From: CAYNJF01 sp964397555
Lineage (GTDB): Bacteria; Pseudomonadota; Gammaproteobacteria; Berkiellales; Berkiellaceae
Direction: 5' to 3'
DNA: 13,565 nt
NCBI GenBank assembly: GCA_964397555.1
Contig: CAYNJF010000054.1
Location: 1-13,565 of the forward strand
The translations under genes were made by a program, and so were the position numbers. How positions within the stretch are numbered: the stretch's first letter is position 1; every line of letters starts with the position of its first letter. The notes beneath the pieces were generated by a model. That model did not search any database, was not told where the DNA came from, and saw only the letters and a program-made list of their open reading frames with translations. Shown in pieces: positions 5,213-11,851 of this stretch.

Positions 5213-7401
5213 TGGTTTGGCGCCTGCTTTTAATTTTACCCTTCCTTGTTCCATCTGTGTCATGGGCGGCTGGTGCATTTGAAGTTGGCGGTGCTGACAA
5301 GTCGATGGAAATTCTGGGGATGGTCTTTGGCCAGATGGGCGCTCTCCCCCTAGGTGGTGACACCAACTCTCTCTTTGCTGAAATGCTTGGCATTTTAAAC
5401 AAAATCGTTTTCTTCCTTGGGATCATCATCGTCGTCTACACCGGCGCTGTCTCCACCATCCAGACCGCCCAAGAGGGTGAGGTCATGGGTAAGAAGTGGT
5501 CAACCATTTGGGTCCCTCTTCGAGCCGCTTTTGGCTTATTTGTGATGCTCCCTGCCCCTGGTACTACTTACAGTTACATTCAAATCGTCATCATGTATTT
5601 TGTGATCCAAGGCGTTGGGGCTGCCAATGCCGTATGGGAAGAAGTCATTAACGGGTTTTTATATGGCGATAGCATTGTTGCCAAAGCAGATTTTCAAGCC
5701 GAGCTTAGCGACACTAATGCATCTTACACGGAAATCTTACCTGGTGTTCAAATAGAAACGGGCCGTGAGCAAAACCAAAAAGTGGCGGCTATAAAGGTCA
5801 TACTCGAGTCTGAGCTTTGCGCAGCCATCATCAATAAAAATGAAGACTATCGTAATACCGTCGGCGGCGAGCTTATTACTTTAAATAAAGTTACAGACAG
5901 CAGCGGCAACTTGATCGAGCTCGAGTGGGGTAACTCACAAAACCCATACATCTGCGGTAAAATTGCCCCGCCTGATGGGACCTTCCAGTCCTTGGCTGAA
6001 ACCGCCAAAGGGCTTTTGAGTCAAGGGAACACGACGTCCAATTTGGAACTACAAAGGCCCCTTCGTCGCATTTATGCCGGGGTGATTGAAAGTGTCGCTT
6101 TGGATATGGAGTCGGTTGCGGATGAAGCCACTCAAGATCCCTACATCGAGCCTAGCAACCGTACTCAGGTGACAAACATTACCCCAGCGATACGGGCAAT
6201 GAAACGAGGCACGGCTGAGATAACCAATTACTACGTATCGCTGAACAATAAAGACGCCATGCTTAGCCAAGCCCTGGCTGATGGTTGGGTCTTTGCGGGC
6301 AACTATTACTTCACCATCATTGTGGGTGAGGCAAGAAAAGACACCCTCAATAATATCGATTATGCCGCCTCGTACTCAAAGCCCTTGCTCGGTCCATTTG
6401 GGCAACTCGACAAAAATAGGATTAGTAACCAAATATCCGATCGCATTTCTGAGACCTTTAACCAAGCGAGTGCTCTTTATGAAAAAGCTGGTGATGTTTC
6501 CCCAGAGATGATGACGGGCATAGGAGTTTCCACAGGACCTGCGGGTCTTCGTGGTTGGGATGAGACCATAGGTAAGGCGCTTAAAGAAGCGGCGTTAAGC
6601 ATTGTGGATGCCATCCATGGCGGTGGCGACGAAGATCCACTGATTGCGGTCTCCTCGTTTGGTCAAACCATGATGCTGGTGATTGAGGGCATATTCTGGG
6701 GCATCGTTTTGCTTATCCCTCTTTTCGCTTTGGGCTCGGTGATGTCGTGTGCTCAACCCTTTTGGGGGATCATAACGACCGTGGCGTACTTCCTCATTGC
6801 CCTATTCTTAGTGCTGATGGCTTTGCTGTATACGGCCTCGGTGGTGATGGCGATATACATACCCCTGATACCGTGGCTGGTGTATACCTTCTCGGCCATC
6901 GCCTGGGCGATCCTGGTGATTGAGGCCATTGTGGCCGCGCCTTTGGTGGCGCTGGTCTTGGTGGTCCCCTCTGAAGATGAGATGGGTAAAATTGGTCACT
7001 CTCTGGTGATTTTAGTGGGACTGATTTTCAGGCCGGTGCTGATGTTAACCGGTTTCTTACTTGGAACTAAACTTTTGTACGTTGTCTTAGAGCTTTTAAA
7101 GTATGGCTTTAGAGGCTTTGTGATGAACAACTTATCGGGGATTGGCATCTTTGGTGCGATTGCCATCATCATTATTTACATGGGGATCATCACGACCCTT
7201 ACTCATCAAGCCTTCTCGTTGATTCATGTCATTCCGGATAAAGTGCTTCGATGGATGGGTGGTCAACCTGAAACCCAAGATGTCTCTGGTAAAGTCCAAG
7301 GCATTAAGGGCTACGCTCAAAAAGGTGGTCAAGCGGGTACAGGCATGATGAAAGGTGGCGCAGGTGCGGCCATGGCTTCAATGAAGAAAGGCGGTGGGTA
7401 G
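5212..7401 (+). CDS. dotA: DotA/TraY-family protein, first of tandem pair (729 aa)
   Basis: DotA is the large polytopic inner-membrane protein of type IVB secretion, essential for effector delivery in Legionella; TraY of IncI plasmids is the conjugative homologue. The ATG at 5212 is chosen because AAGGA lies 6 bases upstream and a signal peptide starts there (MVWRLLLILPFLVPSVSWA). Membrane segments are near 63-83, 105-136, 483-508, 518-548, 550-586, 596-625 and 642-672. Family blocks are AQEGEVMGKKWSTIWVPL (86-103), DGWVFAGNYYF (357-367), EAIVAAPLVAL (571-581) and PDKVLRWMGGQ (675-685). The long soluble region (about 140-480), predicted periplasmic, carries cysteines at 203 and 248. Length is close to TraY (about 745) and well below Legionella DotA (1048). 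The C-terminus is a short glycine/lysine tail. It follows icmV directly and precedes a second dotA by 12 bases. Confidence 0.92.
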   Translation: MVWRLLLILPFLVPSVSWAAGAFEVGGADKSMEILGMVFGQMGALPLGGDTNSLFAEMLGILNKIVFFLGIIIVVYTGAVSTIQTAQEGEVMGKKWSTIWVPLRAAFGLFVMLPAPGTTYSYIQIVIMYFVIQGVGAANAVWEEVINGFLYGDSIVAKADFQAELSDTNASYTEILPGVQIETGREQNQKVAAIKVILESELCAAIINKNEDYRNTVGGELITLNKVTDSSGNLIELEWGNSQNPYICGKIAPPDGTFQSLAETAKGLLSQGNTTSNLELQRPLRRIYAGVIESVALDMESVADEATQDPYIEPSNRTQVTNITPAIRAMKRGTAEITNYYVSLNNKDAMLSQALADGWVFAGNYYFTIIVGEARKDTLNNIDYAASYSKPLLGPFGQLDKNRISNQISDRISETFNQASALYEKAGDVSPEMMTGIGVSTGPAGLRGWDETIGKALKEAALSIVDAIHGGGDEDPLIAVSSFGQTMMLVIEGIFWGIVLLIPLFALGSVMSCAQPFWGIITTVAYFLIALFLVLMALLYTASVVMAIYIPLIPWLVYTFSAIAWAILVIEAIVAAPLVALVLVVPSEDEMGKIGHSLVILVGLIFRPVLMLTGFLLGTKLLYVVLELLKYGFRGFVMNNLSGIGIFGAIAIIIIYMGIITTLTHQAFSLIHVIPDKVLRWMGGQPETQDVSGKVQGIKGYAQKGGQAGTGMMKGGAGAAMASMKKGGG

Positions 7402-7413
7402 AGAGGATAGCTT

Positions 7414-9654
7414 ATGTATAGATTGACACTTTTATTCATACTCACGTTCTTCTCGAGCTTAGCCTTTGCGGCGGATGAGTCCTCGTTTGGATTTGAGTGG
7501 GCATCGAATGATGCGGATTTATCCATTTATTACTTGGGTGAAATCTTCGGGCAAATGGGCACGGTGCTTTTAGGTACCGGTAGTCCACTTGTGGGTAATA
7601 TATTTCGGATCTTCAATATTGTCGTGCTCACGGTAGGGACCGTGGTGGTGGTGTATTCCGTCTTGGTCTCAACGATCAGCACCGCCCAAGAAGGCGAAGT
7701 GATGGGTAAAAAATGGTCTTCCATTTGGTTGCCCATGAAAGCGGCCACTGGATTGGCCTTTTTGATCCCCACCACCTCAGGGTTTTCTTTAATCCAAATT
7801 TTGATGATGTGGATCATCCTCCAAGGGGTGCATGGAGCCAACCAGATCTGGTCTTTGGTGCTTGATACGGCCAATACTGGCGTTGGTATTGCTTCTTCGG
7901 TGGATGTTCAGCAAGAACCCCTAAACCGTTTGGTGCCAGATCTATGGGTCGCCTCGGTGTGCATGAACGAGTTCAACTACGTCCGTTTTGAAGACATCAA
8001 TGACGAGCGAGTTGAAATCTATCGACCAAGCTCACGCACCGATGAGTTATGGATTGGGGTTCGAGACAACGATGATTTAAAACACATGTGTGGTCGTGTC
8101 AGAGCGAACTCCAAGCACCCTCAAGTGACTGATTTGCAACAATGGCTTCGCGCCCAGCTCAATGGTGGTGAGGTTGGTTTGCTTGCCATGGATCAATACG
8201 CCCAAGAGCTCGTCCAAAATAAAAATGATCCAGGTCAGTGGAGTGGCATCGGAGTCTTCCAAAAAGGGGCACGTGGGGTCAAAGGTGCCATCATCAACCT
8301 CGATTTCCAACCGGTGATGCCGCAACCTCCCTCTGGGATTAATGCCCTTAACCTATCTGCTCAGCTTAACTTTCTTGCTGGCGCCTCTCGAGAAGCGCTT
8401 TTTGAGCAAGCCAAACGAGATGGTTGGATTTTTGCCGGTAACTATTACTTTAAATTATTAGTGCCAGGTGGCCTAGCTCCCTCCCCTGTGGCACCACCGA
8501 CGTTCATCGAACCGGATTTTGCCCGAGACGGAGTCTCTGAGAAGGAATGGAATGAATTTAAAGGGCTCGCTGGGGCCTACATCGGCGTCTCCGATGGCGG
8601 TGGTGGTGGTAACCTAGGCCAATATAACCCTCAGCCCCCGGCTGTCGGTGGTGAAGCAGGAAGAGTCCTTCAAGCGTTCACCAATCCCTTTGGCTCTCTT
8701 GCGGTGCAATTTATTGGATTTTTGTCCGGTGAAGATGAGGATGGGCGAGTGACCAATCCCATTGGCCAGATGCAATCGATTGGCTCAGTCATCATGTTGA
8801 CCACGGAAATCATCCTCTTTGCCGTGATTGCCATATCCCTTGTGGTGATGGGGGTGGCGTGTATCGCCTCCTCTACCTCGCCTGGGTGCTTCGTAGCGGG
8901 GACCGCCATTGTCATCATCTTCCCAGTCCTATTAATCCTGTTAGCCCTTCTGTGGTCAGCAGGAGTGGCCATAGGCCTGTATTTGCCCATGGTGCCCTTC
9001 TTGGTGTTCACCTTTACGGCCATCGGCTGGCTGATGCTTGTCATTGAAACCATTGTAGCTGCACCTATTGTCGCGCTTGGTGTGACAGCGCCTGGCCAAG
9101 ATTATCTAGGAAAAGCCTCCCCTGCGGTGTTGTTGATTACGAACGTTTTCTTACGCCCTTCTCTTATGATCATCGGCTTCATCGCCGCGGCAAGGTTACT
9201 CAATGTGGCCATCACAGCCATCAACGTGGGCTACAAAGCCTTTGTTTTGGAACAGATGGGATTTGTCTTAATCTTCGGCATGATCGCCTTGATCGTAGTC
9301 TACGCAGGGATTGTCGTCACGGTGATCCACACCGTCTTCTCCTTGGTTTACATCCTTCCTGATAAGGTTATTCGCTGGATTGGTGGTCAAGCCGAACAAT
9401 CCATGGTTGAAAAACAAATGGAAGAAACCAAGAAAACCTCCGAGCAAGCCGCTCAAACCACCGGTGGCCTCATGAAAGGCATGGGTGAAGGTACCGTCAC
9501 AGCCGTTCAAAAACTCAAAGAATCTGGCGGCGGCGGCGGCGGCGAAGGTGGCAAAGGACCTGGCGGCGGCGGTGGCGGCGGCGGCGGAAAAGGCGGCGGT
9601 GGTGGCGCTGGCGGTGGCGGTGGCGCAGACGCTGCGGCTGCAGCTGCCCTGTAA
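7414..9654 (+). CDS. dotA: DotA/TraY-family protein, second of tandem pair, with polyglycine tail (746 aa)
   Basis: This is a second complete DotA-like protein. AGAGGA lies 6 bases before the ATG at 7414. The signal peptide is MYRLTLLFILTFFSSLAFA. Membrane segments lie near 64-87, 112-140, 455-483, 495-520, 523-558, 570-595 and 612-645. Blocks shared with its neighbour are AQEGEVMGKKWSSIWLPM (91-108), DGWIFAGNYYF (336-346), ETIVAAPIVAL (545-555) and PDKVIRWIGGQ (649-659). Cysteines in the soluble domain (183 and 226) are at equivalent places. The region between blocks is very different from the first copy, including extra glycine/proline stretches at 352-363 and 395-414, so the duplication is old. 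A charged, methionine-rich cytoplasmic tail (about 660-704) runs into a polyglycine/alanine end of about 42 residues. No frame damage is seen. It may act with the first DotA in a mixed channel or with different substrates. Confidence 0.9.
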   Translation: MYRLTLLFILTFFSSLAFAADESSFGFEWASNDADLSIYYLGEIFGQMGTVLLGTGSPLVGNIFRIFNIVVLTVGTVVVVYSVLVSTISTAQEGEVMGKKWSSIWLPMKAATGLAFLIPTTSGFSLIQILMMWIILQGVHGANQIWSLVLDTANTGVGIASSVDVQQEPLNRLVPDLWVASVCMNEFNYVRFEDINDERVEIYRPSSRTDELWIGVRDNDDLKHMCGRVRANSKHPQVTDLQQWLRAQLNGGEVGLLAMDQYAQELVQNKNDPGQWSGIGVFQKGARGVKGAIINLDFQPVMPQPPSGINALNLSAQLNFLAGASREALFEQAKRDGWIFAGNYYFKLLVPGGLAPSPVAPPTFIEPDFARDGVSEKEWNEFKGLAGAYIGVSDGGGGGNLGQYNPQPPAVGGEAGRVLQAFTNPFGSLAVQFIGFLSGEDEDGRVTNPIGQMQSIGSVIMLTTEIILFAVIAISLVVMGVACIASSTSPGCFVAGTAIVIIFPVLLILLALLWSAGVAIGLYLPMVPFLVFTFTAIGWLMLVIETIVAAPIVALGVTAPGQDYLGKASPAVLLITNVFLRPSLMIIGFIAAARLLNVAITAINVGYKAFVLEQMGFVLIFGMIALIVVYAGIVVTVIHTVFSLVYILPDKVIRWIGGQAEQSMVEKQMEETKKTSEQAAQTTGGLMKGMGEGTVTAVQKLKESGGGGGGEGGKGPGGGGGGGGGKGGGGGAGGGGGADAAAAAAL
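9526..9648 (+). repeat. GGC/GGT triplet repeat coding for the polyglycine tail of the second DotA
   Basis: A perfect (GGC)6 run at 9526-9543 starts a glycine-codon tract broken by GAA, AAA, CCT and GCT codons, followed by alanine codons up to the stop at 9652. Copy-number changes in steps of three would change tail length without breaking the frame, so the tail is likely to vary between strains. Confidence 0.85.
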
Positions 9655-9670
9655 CTGGATCTATCCCCTT

Positions 9671-9707
9671 CCCTTTACGCCTGATTTCGTTATCATGGCG
9701 TAAAGGG
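9671..9707 (+). terminator. Hairpin terminator after the icmV-dotA-dotA operon
   Basis: CCCTTTACGCC (9671-9681) pairs with GGCGTAAAGGG (9697-9707). Inside it TGAT pairs with ATCA, leaving a TTCGTT loop and one bulged T, about 15 pairs in all. It begins 17 bases after the second dotA stop. The following sequence (GCATTTCC) is a poor U-tract, so termination may be partial or the hairpin may protect the 3' end. Confidence 0.65.
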
Positions 9708-9744
9708 GCATTTCCACCCTTATCAATTTAGTTGTTCGACTAAT

Positions 9745-9773
9745 TTGTAAAGTTAGTTAGTTAGTGGTTTAAT
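9745..9773 (+). promoter_or_regulatory. Putative sigma70 promoter of the 429-residue protein gene
   Basis: TTGTAA (9745-9750), a 17-base spacer and TTTAAT (9768-9773) form a plausible promoter, with a start near 9780 and a leader of about 36 bases. The spacer is made of GTTA repeats. A small inverted repeat, TTAGT-6-ACTAA (9728-9743), lies just upstream of the -35 and could be a protein-binding site. Confidence 0.45.
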
Positions 9774-9806
9774 GCTCCCAATTCATCTGCGCATCGATGT
9801 AGGAGT

Positions 9807-11096
9807 ATGCCTAACATGTTAAGCTTTAGTCGCGACGAGAGACAATTACTGGATCAATTTTTTGCCGCTTTCAATCGTTTGGACGAAAAACAACGTCAAG
9901 AACGAGCCCAACTTATCCTTGATCAGAATGAAGAAGTACGAAGAGACCGCGAAGCGTATGATTTGCTGATCACAAAATTAGTCACGGACAATGAAGAGCA
10001 ACAGTCAGGTGAATATGGCCGATATATCCGCATGGGTGCTGATTTTCTTGTCAAAAACAAAGTCGCTTTTCAACTTGAAAGAGCCCAAGTCGAATCCTTA
10101 AAAGAACTTGGTGATAAAGCCGTTCAGATGAATCCTGGTACTCAACGGGGCCTGTTCAGTCAATTGAGCAGCATTCGAGCCAATCCAGACCGGAACATGA
10201 CTTACCAAAATAGTTTGGATGTCTTCGCAAATCGAGAAGAAAAAGAAAAAGAAGAACTCGCACAACAACTGTTTGATCACATTGCCAAAGCAGCCCATGA
10301 CAAGCAATGGGAAGACAAAGGTGGCGTTACCCAAAAAGCCATTGATTTAATCAAACGATTTGATTTGGATAAGTATTTCAACTTGACGGAACAAACCGAT
10401 TTAAAGCGTAACTTAGATTTTCTCAACAAGCTCAAAGAAAAAGCTGATAAAAAAAGCGATGAACTCATCCGCCAATATGCCAGCATGGTTCCCCCATCGA
10501 TACAAAAAGGGGATGAAAGTTACGGAGATAGGGTTCGACACTTGGCAAAATTTAACCCTGAATCCATGGCGATGATGGCTTTGTGCGACGAGATCTTTTT
10601 CATCATGGAACTGATGCTTATCTTAACTGGCGTCAAAGAAACGTTAGTCGATAATAATCGCTGGAATGGAGTGCCTCGCGCTATGCAGTACGACCCTTCC
10701 TTGTATCCATGGTCAACGGATGATTCTGCTGAAGCCAAGGCGGTACGCGACGCCACAAGAGCCGCCTTGTTGGAGAAAAAGATATATCCCTATTCCATTA
10801 TTGGTGGTCGCATCCAACTAGATAAGACCCAAGGCCCTATTCTTGATCCAAGGCTTATCACCTACGAAGTTGCCATGGCAAACGGATTGGTGCACAAGCC
10901 TGAAAAAGCCCTAATGCTCAGACAGGCCAACAATGCATTTTGCATGAAGATCATGGGACAAACCTTTGATCAATTACAAACCATCGACAACGCCATTCGC
11001 CATGCCCAAGCAAGCCAAAGTCAACAACGACAAGGCGACTTTGAGCATGAGGCCGAAGCATTTGCAGCGATTAGACCAGTCGCCGCACCTGCCTAA
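9807..11096 (+). CDS. Soluble helical protein with C-terminal GPILDP domain, possible Dot/Icm-associated protein (426-429 aa)
   Basis: No named family is recognised. The protein is hydrophilic and mostly helical, without signal peptide or clear membrane segment. The N-terminal part (1-245) is highly charged, with a lysine/glutamate run near 143-150. The C-terminal part (about 250-400) contains LCDEIFFIMELMLIL (259-273), IGGRIQLDKTQGPILDPRLI (332-351) and ALMLRQANNAFCMKIMG (368-384). This part is paralogous to the C-terminal domain of the 224-residue protein encoded just downstream on the opposite strand. The tail contains EHEAEAFA (413-420), which resembles the glutamate-rich E-block of some Dot/Icm effectors, but this is weak evidence. 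AGGAG (9801-9805) is 1 base before the ATG at 9807 and 10 bases before an ATG at 9816, so a 426-residue product starting MLSFSRDE may be the real one. It has its own promoter next to the dotA genes. Confidence 0.8.
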   Translation: MPNMLSFSRDERQLLDQFFAAFNRLDEKQRQERAQLILDQNEEVRRDREAYDLLITKLVTDNEEQQSGEYGRYIRMGADFLVKNKVAFQLERAQVESLKELGDKAVQMNPGTQRGLFSQLSSIRANPDRNMTYQNSLDVFANREEKEKEELAQQLFDHIAKAAHDKQWEDKGGVTQKAIDLIKRFDLDKYFNLTEQTDLKRNLDFLNKLKEKADKKSDELIRQYASMVPPSIQKGDESYGDRVRHLAKFNPESMAMMALCDEIFFIMELMLILTGVKETLVDNNRWNGVPRAMQYDPSLYPWSTDDSAEAKAVRDATRAALLEKKIYPYSIIGGRIQLDKTQGPILDPRLITYEVAMANGLVHKPEKALMLRQANNAFCMKIMGQTFDQLQTIDNAIRHAQASQSQQRQGDFEHEAEAFAAIRPVAAPA

Positions 11097-11107
11097 CAAG
11101 CTAAAAC

Positions 11108-11148
11108 AAAAAAGCCCCATTAAGGTTTACCTAATGGGGCTTTTTTTT
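11108..11148. terminator. Bidirectional rho-independent terminator between convergent genes
   Basis: GCCCCATTA (11114-11122) pairs with TAATGGGGC (11132-11140), with further AGG/CC pairing in the loop. The stem is flanked by six A on the left (11108-11113) and eight T on the right (11141-11148), so a U-tract follows the hairpin in both directions. It serves the 429-residue gene ending at 11096 and the minus-strand gene ending at 11165. Confidence 0.93.
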
Positions 11149-11164
11149 ATCAATGATTACTTAT

Positions 11165-11839
11165 TCATGGGCGATTTCTATTGCCTGCAGCTAAATTGTT
11201 ATCATGAATATTAGGATCAGTGGCTGATCTTTTAAAAGGACTCTTGTCTTCTCCTTTAATATGATTGGCAATCGCCTCAAGGTTGGGATCCCACGAGCAA
11301 CCCATCATATCTTTATTAAACTGATCAAGATGGTGTCTTAATGCATTTTTTAGGGTTGGCTTAAGGAAATAACCATTCGCTAAGACATCAAGATAAGTTA
11401 TTTCGCTTGGATCTAAGATAGGACCAGACTCGTAGTCAAGATAAACTTCTCCAGCAAACACTCTGTGTCTGTAGATAGGAGTCACATCGGGGTCATAATT
11501 GTCGAGATCTATTTTCAGGTCATCCGGTAGATTCTCATAAACCTGCTCTTCTAGGTGAAGAGGAATATTAAACATGATTTGCATGATAAAAATGAGTTCC
11601 GTAAACAACATCTCAAACGCAATACCAATTTCATCGTAACTTGCCTTATGTTTAATTTTTCCTAATGCCCCCCCAATCTCTGTAGGGTTTTTGACAAGCT
11701 TGTGACCTTGATGTTTAAGGTGTTTGCCTAAACGAACAACTCTATCTTGCGTTGTTTTATGAAGTTGTTTAAGGCGACGTTGCTCCGGGGTTAAACCATC
11801 ATCAGGGTTGTTCGGATCTTGTGGTCCTTCATTACTCAT
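11165..11839 (-). CDS. Small GPILDP-domain protein, paralogue of the 429-residue protein (224 aa)
   Basis: No named family is recognised. The ATG at 11839 has GAGG about 6 bases upstream and follows the stop of the long coiled-coil gene by 12 bases, so the two form an operon. A polar basic N-terminus (1-65) leads into a domain with AFEMLFTELIFIMQIMF (74-90), VFAGEVYLDYESGPILDPSE (127-146), ITYLDVLANGYFLKP (147-161) and FNKDMMG (174-180). The same blocks occur in the same order near the C-terminus of the convergent 429-residue protein: an EIFFIMELM-like helix, then GPILDPxxITYxxxxANG, then a KxMG motif. This copy lacks the long charged N-terminal region and has a different polar tail. The hydrophobic helix at 75-92 might be a membrane or packing segment. 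The function is unknown. It may be an effector, adaptor or accessory of the adjacent secretion system. Confidence 0.8.
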   Translation of the reverse strand: MSNEGPQDPNNPDDGLTPEQRRLKQLHKTTQDRVVRLGKHLKHQGHKLVKNPTEIGGALGKIKHKASYDEIGIAFEMLFTELIFIMQIMFNIPLHLEEQVYENLPDDLKIDLDNYDPDVTPIYRHRVFAGEVYLDYESGPILDPSEITYLDVLANGYFLKPTLKNALRHHLDQFNKDMMGCSWDPNLEAIANHIKGEDKSPFKRSATDPNIHDNNLAAGNRNRP

Positions 11840-11851
11840 AATATGCCTCGT

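Noticed and set aside
8670..9053. Long open frames on the strand opposite the dotA genes
   Set aside because: They are shadows of the membrane-coding frame. They have no ribosome binding sites and their composition mirrors the real gene.
9526..9648. Triplet repeat as a phase-variable frameshift switch
   Set aside because: Repeat units are three bases, so slippage changes tail length but keeps the frame.
5212..9654. Reading the locus as an IncI-type conjugation (TraY) region rather than Dot/Icm
   Set aside because: DotA and TraY are homologous and the lengths fit TraY, but icmW and icmV are recognisable and the gene order is that of Dot/Icm. A plasmid location cannot be excluded.
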